This document shows positions 19,993 through 28,239 of a stretch of 64,000 bases of DNA, piece by piece. Under the pieces are notes generated by a model that saw only the letters and a list, made by a program, of their open reading frames with translations, ran no database searches and was not told where the DNA came from. Source of the DNA: Streptomyces sp. Je 1-369 (GTDB lineage Bacteria; Actinomycetota; Actinomycetes; Streptomycetales; Streptomycetaceae); the NCBI RefSeq assembly GCF_026810505.1, contig NZ_CP101750.1:1331448-1395447 (forward strand). The letters run 5' to 3'. Each line of letters starts with the position of its first letter. The first letter of the stretch is position 1. The position numbers and the translations under genes were made by a program.

Positions 19993-21635
19993 TGCCAAGT
20001 GACGGAGTCACTGTCGGACGGGTCATGGCACAGGTGGCCATGGTGATGAACCTCGACAAGTGCATCGGCTGCCACACCTGCTCGGTCACCTGCAAACAGA
20101 CCTGGACCAACCGGGCGGGCACCGAGTACGTGTGGTTCAACAACGTGGAGACCCGCCCCGGCCAGGGCTACCCCCGCGGCTACGAGGACCAGGAGAAGTG
20201 GCGGGGCGGCTGGCAGCTCAAACGCGGCCGGCTCGTGCCCCGCGGCGGCGGCCGCGCCCGGCGCCTGGCCCGGCTGTTCGCCAACCCCGAACTCCCCGCG
20301 CTCGACGACTACTACGAGCCGTGGACGTACGACTACGAGACCCTCACCACCGCCCCCCTCGGCGACGACGTGCCCACCGCGCGGCCGCGCTCCCTGATCG
20401 ACGGCGAGCCCGCCGCGGTGACGTGGGGGCCGAACTGGGACGACGACCTCGGCGGCGGCCCCGAACACCTCGCCGGGGACCCGGTGCTGAAGAAGATGAA
20501 CGACAAGGTGTGCCTGGAGTACGAGCAGGCGTTCATGTTCTATCTGCCGCGGATCTGCGAGCACTGCCTCAACCCGTCGTGCGTCGCGGTGTGCCCGTCG
20601 GGCGCCCTCTACAAGCGCATCGAGGACGGCATCGTCCTCGTCGACCAGGACCGCTGCCGGGGCTGGCGCATGTGCGTGAGCGGCTGCCCGTACAAGAAGG
20701 TGTACTTCAACCACCGCACCGGCAAGGCCGAGAAGTGCACGATGTGCTACCCGCGCATCGAGGCGGGCCTGCCGACCGTGTGCTCCGAGACGTGCGTGGG
20801 CCGCCTGCGCTACCTCGGCGTCATCCTCTACGACGCGGACAAGGTCGGCGAGGCAGCAGCCACGGAGCACGAACAGGACCTGTATCAGGCCCAGTTGGAC
20901 TGCTTCCTCGACCCCGACGACCCCGAGGTGGCGCGCGCCGCCGAGGCGTCCGGCATCCCCCACGACTGGGTGACCGCCGCCCGGCGCTCCCCGGTGCACG
21001 CGCTCATCAGCCGCCACAAGGTGGCGCTGCCGCTGCATCCCGAGTACCGCACCATGCCGATGGTCTGGTACGTCCCTCCGCTGTCGCCCGTCGTGGAGTC
21101 CCTGACCGCAACCGGGCACGACGGCGAGGACCCGGCCAAGCTCTTCGCCGCCATCGACTCGCTGCGCATCCCCGTCGGCTACCTCGCGGAACTGTTCACC
21201 GCGGGCGACCCGGCGCCGGTGGAGGCGGCGCTGTGCCGACTCGCCGCGATGCGCTCCCACATGCGGCGCGTCAACCTCGGCGAGGAGCAGGACCCCGCCA
21301 TCGCGCGCGCCGTCGGCATGGACGCCGACGAGATCGAGGCGATGTACCGGCTGCTCGCCCTCGCCAAGTACGACGAGCGGTACGTCGTCCCCACCAGTTA
21401 CACCGCGCCGGCCCCCGGCTCCGACGACCTCGACGCCGGGTGCAGCCTGGACGGGCACGACGGGCCCGGCATGTACGACCCGGACGCCTTCCACGTCCCG
21501 CCGAGCCTTCCGGCGTCCGGCAAGGGGGCGGAGCACGCGGGGACTTCACTGCGCGACCGGGTCAACCTGCTGAACTGGAACGGCCGCGGCCGCCCCGACG
21601 GCCTCTTCCCGAGCGCGGAGGGCGACGCCCGGTGA
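19992..21635 (+). CDS. narH: NarH, nitrate reductase iron-sulfur beta subunit
   Basis: A 547-residue electron-transfer subunit with four Fe-S clusters between NarI and NarG. Cysteine groups are visible in KCIGCHTCSVTCKQTW, HCLNPSCVAVCPSG, and RCRGWRMCVSGCPYKK; the Trp in the last replaces a Cys and marks the [3Fe-4S] cluster of NarH. KCTMCYPRIEAG completes the set. ATG 19992 shares a base with the narG stop. An in-frame ATG 11 codons later (20025) is possible, since homologs begin near RVMAQVAMVMNLDKC. The C-terminal 40 residues extend as a polar tail. Confidence 0.96.
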   Translation: MPSDGVTVGRVMAQVAMVMNLDKCIGCHTCSVTCKQTWTNRAGTEYVWFNNVETRPGQGYPRGYEDQEKWRGGWQLKRGRLVPRGGGRARRLARLFANPELPALDDYYEPWTYDYETLTTAPLGDDVPTARPRSLIDGEPAAVTWGPNWDDDLGGGPEHLAGDPVLKKMNDKVCLEYEQAFMFYLPRICEHCLNPSCVAVCPSGALYKRIEDGIVLVDQDRCRGWRMCVSGCPYKKVYFNHRTGKAEKCTMCYPRIEAGLPTVCSETCVGRLRYLGVILYDADKVGEAAATEHEQDLYQAQLDCFLDPDDPEVARAAEASGIPHDWVTAARRSPVHALISRHKVALPLHPEYRTMPMVWYVPPLSPVVESLTATGHDGEDPAKLFAAIDSLRIPVGYLAELFTAGDPAPVEAALCRLAAMRSHMRRVNLGEEQDPAIARAVGMDADEIEAMYRLLALAKYDERYVVPTSYTAPAPGSDDLDAGCSLDGHDGPGMYDPDAFHVPPSLPASGKGAEHAGTSLRDRVNLLNWNGRGRPDGLFPSAEGDAR

Positions 21636-22264
21636 ACCGGGCCGTCGTCCATCAGGCCGCGTCCCTGCTGCTCGGCTACCCGGACCAGGACTGGTCCGGG
21701 CGGCTGCACACCGTCCGCTCGGCGCTGGAACCCGTGCCGGGCGCCGACGTCCGGCTCCTGCGGCGGTTCTGTACCCGCGTCGACGGCACGGCGCCGCTCG
21801 AACTCGCCGCCCGGTACGTCGCCACGTTCGACCGCAGCCGCCGACGCTGCCTCTACCTCACGTACTACACCGACGGGGACACCCGCAGGCGCGGCACCAC
21901 CATGGCCGGGCTCAAATCGCTCTACCGCGACCACGGCTGGCAACCGCCCGCGGACGAACTCCCCGACTTCCTGCCCTTGGTGCTGGAGTTCGCCGCCCGC
22001 ACCCCCGACGCCGGGGCGCGGCTGCTCACCGAGCACCGTCCCGCCCTGGAACTGCTCCGCTTCGGCCTCACGGCCTACGACAGCCCCTACGCCGACATCG
22101 TCGAGGCCGTCTGCCGCACCCTGCCGGGCCCCGGCCCCGCCACCCGCGAGGCGGCCCTGCGCCTGGCCCGCACGGGCCCGCCCGCCGAATCGGTCGGCCT
22201 GCTGCCCTTCCCCCGGCTCCGACCGGTGCCCGACGCCCCGCACGCGGAGGAGACCTCCCGGTGA
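21632..22264 (+). CDS. narJ: NarJ, nitrate reductase molybdenum cofactor assembly chaperone
   Basis: A 210-residue helical chaperone of the NarJ/TorD type that helps insert the cofactor into NarG and attach the complex to NarI; it is not part of the final enzyme. Recognisable segments are ASLLLGYPDQDW (residues about 9-20), YVATFDRSRRRCLYLTYYTDGDTRRRG and LPDFLPLVLEFAA. GTG 21632 overlaps the narH stop by four bases and the stop overlaps narI by four bases, so translation is probably coupled across the operon. Confidence 0.93.
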   Translation: MNRAVVHQAASLLLGYPDQDWSGRLHTVRSALEPVPGADVRLLRRFCTRVDGTAPLELAARYVATFDRSRRRCLYLTYYTDGDTRRRGTTMAGLKSLYRDHGWQPPADELPDFLPLVLEFAARTPDAGARLLTEHRPALELLRFGLTAYDSPYADIVEAVCRTLPGPGPATREAALRLARTGPPAESVGLLPFPRLRPVPDAPHAEETSR

Positions 22265-22974
22265 ACCATCTGCGCATCGTCCTGTGGGGCGTACTGCCCT
22301 ACCTGGCCCTCCTCGTCATGGTCACCGGCACGGCGTGGCGCTACCGCTACGACCGGTTCGGCTTCACCACCCGCTCCAGCCAGCTGCACGAGCACCGCCT
22401 GCTGAGCATCGGCGGCCCGCTGTTCCACTACGGGCTCCTGTTCGTGGTGGCCGGGCACGCCGTCGGACTCCTCATCCCCGAGTCACTCACCGAACGCGCC
22501 CATGTCCACGAGTGGATGTACCACGCCAACGCGCTGGTCGTGGGCGGCACGGCGGGCCTCGCCACGCTCGCGGGCCTGGCGGTCCTCATCCACCGGCGGC
22601 TGCGCGTGCCCGCCGTGCGCGGGGCGACCAGCGGCAGCGACCGCGTCGTCCTGCCGGTCCTGCTCTGCGTGATCCTGGCGGGCCTCGTCGCCACGGCCAC
22701 CACACTGCGACCGCACTCCTACGACTACCGCCTCGGGGTCTCGGTGTGGTTCCGCTCACTGTTCGCCCTCGACCCCGACGTCTCCGCGATGGCGGACGCC
22801 CCGCTCGCCTACCAGGTCCACGCCCTGCTCGGCATGGCCCTGTTCACGTTGTGGCCGTTCAGCCGCCTGGTGCACGCCTTCACGGCACCGCTCGGCTACC
22901 TGGCCCGCCCGTACGTGGTCTACCGGTCGCGCGGGGTCCCCGCGGGGCGCCGGGAGGAGGCGACGCGGCGCTGA
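22261..22974 (+). CDS. narI: NarI, nitrate reductase cytochrome b gamma subunit
   Basis: A 237-residue membrane protein with five predicted helices that oxidises menaquinol and holds two b hemes. His pairs are seen in PLFHYGLLFVVAGH (helix 2) and YQVHALLGMALFTLWPFSRLVH (helix 5), matching the heme ligands of NarI. GTG 22261 overlaps narJ. It ends the narGHJI operon. No nitrate/nitrite transporter gene (narK) or two-component system accompanies it within the window. Confidence 0.95.
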   Translation: MNHLRIVLWGVLPYLALLVMVTGTAWRYRYDRFGFTTRSSQLHEHRLLSIGGPLFHYGLLFVVAGHAVGLLIPESLTERAHVHEWMYHANALVVGGTAGLATLAGLAVLIHRRLRVPAVRGATSGSDRVVLPVLLCVILAGLVATATTLRPHSYDYRLGVSVWFRSLFALDPDVSAMADAPLAYQVHALLGMALFTLWPFSRLVHAFTAPLGYLARPYVVYRSRGVPAGRREEATRR

Positions 22975-23099
22975 CCGCAGGCCCTGGCATCCGCGCCCCT
23001 GCCCCCGGGCGTCCGCTCGTGCCATCGTGAGGACGGACCGGCGATTGGTACGGACCAGCCCCCGCGGTCGGCGCCGTGCCCCGACGAAGGAGCGTGCGC

Positions 23100-24080
23100 A
23101 TGCGAGGCACCACGGTCTTACCCGGTGAGGGAAACAACGGAGAGCCGGGCGAGGACGGCATGCCCATGCACCGGCTGCAGGTGCCGATGCCCAACGCCCT
23201 GCCCTTCGCCATCGGCACGTTCGACAGCATCGGCCCCATGTCGCGCGCCCCGTTCCCGCACCGGCACACCTTCCACGAGATCGTCCACGTCACCGGCGGG
23301 ACCGGCCGGCACGTCGTCGACCTGGGCCGTTTCCCGCTGCGGCCGCCCAACCTGTGCTTCATCGCCCCCGGCCAGGTCCACCACTGGGAGAACGTGACCG
23401 GTCTGGAGGGCCGGGTCATCCTCTTCACCGACGACTTCCTCGTGGACCACCCCGCCGACCGGCACGTCCTGCGGACCCTCTCCCGGCGCTCCTGGCTGGA
23501 CCTGTCCGGGGAGGCGGCAGAGGAGACCACGCGCCTGGTCGCCGAGCTCGACGGGGAGTACCGGTCGGGGGCCGCCGGTTTCCAGAGCGTCCTGCGGGCG
23601 CTGCTGCACGTCCTGATCGTGCGGGCGGCACGGCTCCCCGCGCCCCGGTCGCCCGTCGAACCACCCGCGCCGCCACCCCTGCCCGAAGGCCCCTCCCACT
23701 CACGTCCCGGCTCGGTGGCCGCGGACTTCCTGACGCTGATGGGGTCTTCCGACGGCGCCCTGCAGTCGGTGCGGTCCTGCGCGGACCACCTGGGTGTCTC
23801 GGTGAGCTACCTGAGCGAGGTGGTGAAGGCGGAGACCGGCAGGACGCCCGGCGAACTGATCCGGCAGACCCGCGTGCACGAGGCCAAACGACTGCTGCTG
23901 CGCACGGAGTTGACGGTGCGCCAGGTCGCCGGGCGGGTCGGCTTCAAGGACCCGGCGTACTTCTGCCGCTTCTTCCGCCGCGAGACCGGCGCGAGCCCCG
24001 GGGACTTCCGGCGCGGCGGTGGCGATATTCACCACGACCACCGGCTCGAGTCCATCGCCGGGCCCTCCTCCCCCGCATAG
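23100..24080 (+). CDS. AraC-family transcriptional regulator with cupin-type sensor domain
   Basis: A 326-residue regulator. The N-terminal 120 residues form a cupin-like effector domain (PFPHRHTFHEIVHVTGG, PPNLCFIAPGQVHHWEN). The C-terminal AraC domain has two HTH motifs, at about 220-245 (SVRSCADHLGVSVSYLSEVVK) and 270-300 (TVRQVAGRVGFKDPAYFCRFFRRETG). A Pro-rich linker (about 183-200) joins them. ATG 23100 has AAGGAG at 23087-23092. The next gene, an intradiol-dioxygenase-like protein, starts 49 bp downstream on the same strand and is the likeliest target or operon partner. No effector can be named. Confidence 0.85.
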   Translation: MRGTTVLPGEGNNGEPGEDGMPMHRLQVPMPNALPFAIGTFDSIGPMSRAPFPHRHTFHEIVHVTGGTGRHVVDLGRFPLRPPNLCFIAPGQVHHWENVTGLEGRVILFTDDFLVDHPADRHVLRTLSRRSWLDLSGEAAEETTRLVAELDGEYRSGAAGFQSVLRALLHVLIVRAARLPAPRSPVEPPAPPPLPEGPSHSRPGSVAADFLTLMGSSDGALQSVRSCADHLGVSVSYLSEVVKAETGRTPGELIRQTRVHEAKRLLLRTELTVRQVAGRVGFKDPAYFCRFFRRETGASPGDFRRGGGDIHHDHRLESIAGPSSPA

Positions 24081-24129
24081 CTTCATAGCCGATCCGGAAC
24101 CACCGACCCCCACAGGCTCAGGAGGAGCG

Positions 24130-24846
24130 ATGGACCACGAGACCGGCAGCCCCGGAGACGGCATACCGGGCGCGGACGACACGCAGGGCGCGGGCGGCGC
24201 CCCCGCCACCGACGGCGTGAACGGCAGCAAGGGCCCCAGCCGCAAGACCGTCCTGCGGGCCGCGGCCGCGCTGGGCATGGCCGTGCCGGTGTCCCTCATG
24301 GGCGTGCCCGCACTGGCCAGGACCGCCGCCGAGCGGGGCGAGGCGCCAGAGCTCACGCCCACCTGCGACGACGGTGACGACCCGACCATCCCGCAGATGG
24401 AGGGGCCGTACTTCAAGCGCAACTCCCCGCAGCGCACGTCGCTCGTCCAGGCCGGCACCCCCGGCGTGCGCCTCACCGTCACCGGCTACGTCTTCGGGCG
24501 TGCCTGCAAGCCGATCGCCCGGGCCCTGCTGGACTTCTGGCAGGCCGACACGTACGGCACGTACGACAACGTCGGTTTCCGCTTCCGCGGGCACCAGTTC
24601 ACCGACGCCAACGGCGCGTTCAAGCTCACCACGATCGTGCCCGGCCTCTACCCCGGCCGCACCCGGCACCTGCACGTCAAGGTGCAGGCCCCCGGACGTC
24701 CGATCCTCACGACGCAGCTGTACTTCCCCGGTGAGCCCCGCAACAACACGGACACCCTCTTCGACCCGCGCCTCCTCATGAACGTCCGCAACGTCGGCAA
24801 CACGAAGGAGGCGGACTTCGACTTCGTCCTGAACGTGCCGCAGTAA
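24130..24846 (+). CDS. Exported intradiol ring-cleavage dioxygenase-like protein
   Basis: A 238-residue protein with an N-terminal stretch SRKTVLRAAAALGMAVPVSL (about 37-56) that resembles a Tat signal in which the second Arg is Lys. The mature part (about 75-238) has the intradiol dioxygenase beta-sandwich pattern. Candidate Fe(III) ligands are a Tyr in EGPYFKRN, a Tyr near TYGTYDNVGFRFRG, and the His pair in PGRTRHLHVKVQ; LYFPGEP follows. Such secreted enzymes open catechols from lignin or humic matter. Length is normal for the extracellular subgroup; there is no carbohydrate-binding domain. ATG 24130 has GGAGGAG upstream. It is probably controlled by the AraC regulator before it. Confidence 0.78.
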   Translation: MDHETGSPGDGIPGADDTQGAGGAPATDGVNGSKGPSRKTVLRAAAALGMAVPVSLMGVPALARTAAERGEAPELTPTCDDGDDPTIPQMEGPYFKRNSPQRTSLVQAGTPGVRLTVTGYVFGRACKPIARALLDFWQADTYGTYDNVGFRFRGHQFTDANGAFKLTTIVPGLYPGRTRHLHVKVQAPGRPILTTQLYFPGEPRNNTDTLFDPRLLMNVRNVGNTKEADFDFVLNVPQ

Positions 24847-24868
24847 CCCCGCGTGCAGCTGTTGGCGG

Positions 24869-24889
24869 GCAGCGGCCTTGCGGCCCTGC
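24869..24889. terminator. Bidirectional hairpin between convergent genes
   Basis: GCAG-C-GGCC, loop TTGC, GGCC-CTGC forms an eight-pair stem with one bulge between the convergent dioxygenase and GNAT genes. It is a plausible terminator for both, without a T-run as is common in Streptomyces. Confidence 0.5.
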
Positions 24890-24919
24890 GCGGTGGTTGT
24901 GTGGGGCGCAGAGCCTGTG

Positions 24920-25879
24920 TCATAACCCCGGGCGGATCAGCTCCCAGGTGTCGACGGCGTGGTCGAGGGTCATGCCGTGCCGTTCGTACAGGGCGAGTGC
25001 GCCGCTGCCGTTGTCGGTGTCGACGCCGAGGCCGATCCGGTCGCGGCCCAGCGCGGCGTAGTGCCCGAAGGCGTGGCGCAGGAGGTGGCTGCCGAGGCCG
25101 CGCCCGCGGGCCTCGGCCAGCACGCCGAGATCGCCTATCCACCCCTTCGACGACGCACGGTTGTCGCGGGTGCGCATCGCGGCGGCGTAGCCGACTCCTT
25201 CGACGTGGGCGATCCAGATGAGCGACCAGTCGACGGTTTGGGCGCCGATGTCGTCGAGCCACTGCTCGTAGGTGCGCGGCTGGTGGTCGAAGTGCTCCGT
25301 GAAGCTCTCCTGGAGCAGGGCGTGGGCGCGCCTGCGGTCCTCCTCGGCGAGGCAGGACCGCAGGACCACACCGGGCGGTGCCTTCGGCAACGGGTCCGTG
25401 TCCACGCCGATCCGCCGCTCGAGGACCTTGTAGTGCCGGACGGTTCGCCAGCCCCGCGCGCGGAGCTCCGCCGGATCCGTGGTGGGCTCGGTGTTGAGAT
25501 ACAGATGCACGACCGCCCGCGCCGCGCCGTTGGCCGCCGCGCGCTCCGCGGCGCGTGCCTCCAGGAGGCCGAGGAGGTACAGGGCGCCCTGCGGGTGGCC
25601 GGGAAGGACGTAGTGGTCGACGTTGACGCGCTCACCGGCGGACTCGTCCCACACCAGCGCGTACCCGACGAGCCGGTCACCGGCGAAGAGCAGCCGGGAG
25701 TCCCGTTCCAGGTCCACCTCGGGGTGCTTCAAGTCGGCGGTGACCAGTTCGAGTTCGGTGTCGGCGCGGCCGATCTCCAGCAGGTCGATCTCGTTGAGCA
25801 GCGCGCACACGGCCGCCGCGTCGTCGAGGGTCGCCGGGCGAACGGTGAGCCCCGGGGGCAGCGTGAGAGACGTCGTCAT
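24920..25879 (-). CDS. Tandem GNAT-fold N-acetyltransferase
   Basis: A 319-residue protein of two GNAT domains. The second is the clearer one: LGVLAEARGRGLGSHLLRHAFGH (about 255-278) contains the acetyl-CoA pyrophosphate-binding RGRGLG loop, followed by LGVDTDNGSGALALYERHGM. The first (about 10-150) has a weaker match. The two-domain form recalls MshD, but nothing specific to mycothiol synthase is seen, so the substrate is left open. ATG 25879 (MTTSLTLPPG) was preferred over an upstream GTG. Confidence 0.8.
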   Translation of the reverse strand: MTTSLTLPPGLTVRPATLDDAAAVCALLNEIDLLEIGRADTELELVTADLKHPEVDLERDSRLLFAGDRLVGYALVWDESAGERVNVDHYVLPGHPQGALYLLGLLEARAAERAAANGAARAVVHLYLNTEPTTDPAELRARGWRTVRHYKVLERRIGVDTDPLPKAPPGVVLRSCLAEEDRRRAHALLQESFTEHFDHQPRTYEQWLDDIGAQTVDWSLIWIAHVEGVGYAAAMRTRDNRASSKGWIGDLGVLAEARGRGLGSHLLRHAFGHYAALGRDRIGLGVDTDNGSGALALYERHGMTLDHAVDTWELIRPGL

Positions 25880-26284
25880 GGGGCCACTGTCCGGGGACCG
25901 GCCCCCGGCCCGCAACGGACTTTTTCATGCGTAGGGCCCCGCCGTCCGGTGCCGGTCGGGGTGGTCGAGGCGGTCGATCAGCCGCTCGTACGAGCGGCGG
26001 ACCACACGGCACGCGCGGCGGGTCGCGCCCGCATGCGTCGGGTCGGCCGTCAACGCCGCCCAGTGTGTGAGGCGTTCCCGGGCGCGCGCGGATGTCTCCG
26101 TGGCCCGCGCGCCCGCGGGGAGGCCGAGGAGGTCGTGCGGGGCGTGGCCGTGCTCGCCGGCTGGTGCACGACGTCTCGGCGGCCATCGCGGCACAGCTGA
26201 CGGCACTCGCGGACGAGGCGGCGCTGGAAATCTCCTGAACCGGAACGGCCACGGGCTCAGGCGAGCACCAGAACCGCCACAGGT
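25880..26284. other. Gap between GNAT and RsbW-like genes, with one doubtful small gene
   Basis: About 405 bp. The only open frame with plausible protein character is on the minus strand (25925-26206) and is listed separately at low confidence. The rest shows no hairpin, RNA gene or repeat that I can support. Confidence 0.4.
25925..26206 (-). CDS. Doubtful small hypothetical protein
   Basis: A 93-residue frame from GTG 26206. The segment HAPHDLLGLPAGARATETSA followed by ARERLTHWAALTADP resembles the first helices of a J-like domain (xxYELLGLxxxAxxxEI), but there is no HPD motif. The remainder is Arg-rich. There is no good ribosome binding site and the N-terminus is dubious. It could be a remnant of a longer gene or a chance frame. 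Confidence 0.3.
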   Translation of the reverse strand: MPSAVPRWPPRRRAPAGEHGHAPHDLLGLPAGARATETSARARERLTHWAALTADPTHAGATRRACRVVRRSYERLIDRLDHPDRHRTAGPYA

Positions 26285-26710
26285 TCAAGCCAGCACCGCC
26301 CGCACCGTCTTGCCCCCGCGGTGCGCCCCCACGACCTCGAGCCGATGGGTCAGCAGCCGGACCATCGCCAGGCCGCGCCCGCTCTCCTTCTCCGCGTCGT
26401 CCATGCCGTGCTGCCGGAACCGTGGATGCTCGGGACTGGCGTCGGTGACCGCCACGGTCACCCTCGCGCCCGACACCTCCACGCGCAGCCGGCAGCCGCC
26501 CTGCCCGTGCCGCAGCGCGTTGGACACGAGCTCCGAGACGATCAGCGCGGCGTCGTCGAGCCGCTCGGCGTCCACCTCGGTCTTGCGGCGCCGGGACCCG
26601 GCGAGGAACGCCGAGGCCAGCCTCCGCGCGCGGCCCGCCGAAGCGGGCTCCTGCGGCAGTGCGTACTCCACGCGTTCCGTGGGCCGATGGGCGCGCTGGT
26701 GCGCACGCAT
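26285..26710 (-). CDS. RsbW/SpoIIAB-like ATP-binding regulatory kinase
   Basis: A 141-residue single-domain GHKL protein. The N-box is intact (LIVSELVSNALRHG, about 58-71), G1 is DASPEHP and G2 is SGRGLAMVRLL, so ATP binding is expected. Proteins of this type in Streptomyces act as anti-sigma factors or as kinases of anti-anti-sigma partners. No sigma factor or STAS protein lies beside it, so the partner is elsewhere. ATG 26710. Compare the degenerate relative at 6811-7341, which lacks these boxes. Confidence 0.82.
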   Translation of the reverse strand: MRAHQRAHRPTERVEYALPQEPASAGRARRLASAFLAGSRRRKTEVDAERLDDAALIVSELVSNALRHGQGGCRLRVEVSGARVTVAVTDASPEHPRFRQHGMDDAEKESGRGLAMVRLLTHRLEVVGAHRGGKTVRAVLA

Positions 26711-26877
26711 GGCAGCTCACTCCCCTCCCTGAAACAGACCGGCGTCCACCCGCGAACCACGTCGCCACCGGGGTCGCTGCTCATCCGGCGCGACCTGTCC
26801 TGCCTCACGGTGATGCCCTCGCGTACAGATCCCCAATCCGCCCCGCGCCACTTCCGTGCGCATCCGTCGGACCGCAT

Positions 26878-26922
26878 ATGACCGCGCGCATTGACCTTGA
26901 CATCAGCTTCGAAGAAGACTGA
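26878..26922 (+). CDS. Possible 14-residue peptide, very doubtful
   Basis: ATG 26878 opens [14 protein letters not shown] and then stops, 35 bp before the flavoprotein gene. The motif IDLDISFEE loosely recalls the leader of FxLD-type ribosomal peptides, but there is no core with Cys/Ser/Thr and no ribosome binding site. It may be an upstream leader peptide or chance. Confidence 0.15.
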   Translation: MTARIDLDISFEED

Positions 26923-26957
26923 GCGGCCATCCGATCCTCCGTGCCGGGAAGGCCTCC

Positions 26958-28133
26958 ATGCAACCGACGCCCCGCCCCTTCAAGGACTACCAGGACGAGA
27001 TCTACCTCGACGGTCTGCGCGGCGTCGTCCCGAAGTACCCGATGAAGTACGCGGAATGGGAGGCACGCGCCCATGCCGCGCTGCCGCCCTCGGTCGTCTC
27101 GTACGTCGCCGGCGGCGCGGGTGACGAGCGCACGCAGGATGCCAACGTCACCGCGTTCGAGCGGTGGGGGCTGATCCCGCGCATGTTCGTGGGGGCCGCG
27201 GAGCGCGATCTCTCCGTCGACCTGTTCGGCATGACGCTGCCCTCTCCGCTGTTCATGGCGCCCATCGGGGTCCTCGGCATCTGCACGCAGGACGGGCACG
27301 GAGATCTCGCGACCGCGCGGGCGGCCGCGCGGACCGGGGTCCCGATGATCGCCTCCACCCTGTCCGCCGATCCGATGGAGGAGGTCGCCGCCGAGTTCGG
27401 CGGGACGCCCGGCTTCTTCCAGCTGTACACGCCGACCGACCGCGCTCTCGCCGAGAGTCTCGTGCGCCGGGCGGAGAAGTCCGGGTTCAAGGGCATCGTC
27501 GTCACCATGGACACCTGGATCACCGGGTGGCGCCCGCGCGACCTGAGCACCTCCAACTTCCCCCAGCTGCGCGGCCACTGCCTGGCCAACTACACGAGCG
27601 ACCCGGTGTTCCGCGCCCAGCTGCCCGCCGACCCGGAGCACGACATGCAGTCCGCGGTGCTCAAGTGGGTGCAGGTCTTCGGCAACCCGCTGACGTGGGA
27701 CGACCTGCCGTGGCTGCGCTCCCTGACCTCGCTGCCCCTCATCGTGAAGGGCCTCTGCCACCCCGAGGACGTGCGCCGGGCCAGGGACGGCGGCGTCGAC
27801 GGCATCTACTGCTCCAACCACGGCGGCCGCCAGGCCAACGGCGGACTCCCCGCGCTCGACGTGCTGCCCGCGGTCGTCGAGGCCGCCGGAGGGCTGCCCG
27901 TCCTCTTCGACTCGGGGGTGCGCAGCGGCGCGGACGTCGTCAAGGCCGTCGCGCTGGGCGCCACCGCCGTGGGTGTGGGCCGCCCGTACGCGTATGGGCT
28001 CGGCATGGGCGGGGCCGACGGCGTCACGCATGTGCTGCGCTCGCTCCTCGCCGAGGCCGACCTGCTGATGGCCGTCGACGGCTATCCGACGCTCGCGGAC
28101 CTCACTGCGGAGGCGCTTCAGCGCGTGCGGTGA
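26958..28133 (+). CDS. FMN-dependent alpha-hydroxy-acid oxidase, lactate 2-monooxygenase type
   Basis: A 391-residue flavoprotein of the glycolate oxidase/lactate oxidase superfamily. Early residues [33 protein letters not shown] and the long loop [20 protein letters not shown] are typical of the lactate 2-monooxygenase branch (lactate + O2 to acetate + CO2). The active-site His-Arg pair lies in [12 protein letters not shown] (about 290-301); the FMN phosphate site is [14 protein letters not shown] ... [12 protein letters not shown] 26958 has GGGAAGG at 26946-26952. Substrate assignment to lactate is by branch resemblance only. A GC-rich hairpin follows the gene. Confidence 0.85.
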   Translation: MQPTPRPFKDYQDEIYLDGLRGVVPKYPMKYAEWEARAHAALPPSVVSYVAGGAGDERTQDANVTAFERWGLIPRMFVGAAERDLSVDLFGMTLPSPLFMAPIGVLGICTQDGHGDLATARAAARTGVPMIASTLSADPMEEVAAEFGGTPGFFQLYTPTDRALAESLVRRAEKSGFKGIVVTMDTWITGWRPRDLSTSNFPQLRGHCLANYTSDPVFRAQLPADPEHDMQSAVLKWVQVFGNPLTWDDLPWLRSLTSLPLIVKGLCHPEDVRRARDGGVDGIYCSNHGGRQANGGLPALDVLPAVVEAAGGLPVLFDSGVRSGADVVKAVALGATAVGVGRPYAYGLGMGGADGVTHVLRSLLAEADLLMAVDGYPTLADLTAEALQRVR

Positions 28134-28153
28134 CGCGAGGCCCCAGGCCGGGT

Positions 28154-28169
28154 GCGGGGCCCGCCCCGC
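28154..28169 (+). terminator. GC-rich inverted repeat after the flavoprotein gene
   Basis: GCGGGGC and GCCCCGC flank a CC centre, 20 bp downstream of the stop at 28133. In RNA the loop would have to open to four or more bases, leaving a five- to six-pair stem. It is probably a terminator isolating the efflux gene downstream. Confidence 0.4.
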
Positions 28170-28197
28170 CATCCATTAGACACCCGTACGTTCCTTG

Positions 28198-28215
28198 TGA
28201 GACATTGATGTCTCA
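28198..28215. promoter_or_regulatory. Perfect 8+8 operator upstream of the DHA2 efflux gene
   Basis: TGAGACAT-TG-ATGTCTCA is a perfect inverted repeat with 8-bp arms, ending 24 bp before the ATG at 28240. It therefore overlaps or abuts the promoter. The form is that of a TetR/MarR-type operator. No TetR or MarR gene is adjacent, so the repressor is encoded elsewhere. Confidence 0.65.
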
Positions 28216-28239
28216 TTCGAAACTGAGGTGTTACCCCAC

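Noticed and set aside
23046..23057. TGGTACGGACCA resembling a dre site before the AraC gene
   Set aside because: Only 9 of 12 positions match the dre core and no amino-sugar gene follows; probably chance.
24920..25879. MshD (mycothiol synthase) for the tandem GNAT protein
   Set aside because: Two GNAT domains alone are not diagnostic and the length and motifs do not specifically match.
26101..26238. Plus-strand reading ending LVHDVSAAIAAQLTALADEAALEIS
   Set aside because: Looks protein-like over about 27 residues, but the upstream frame is Gly/Arg repeats without a start; not supportable as a gene.
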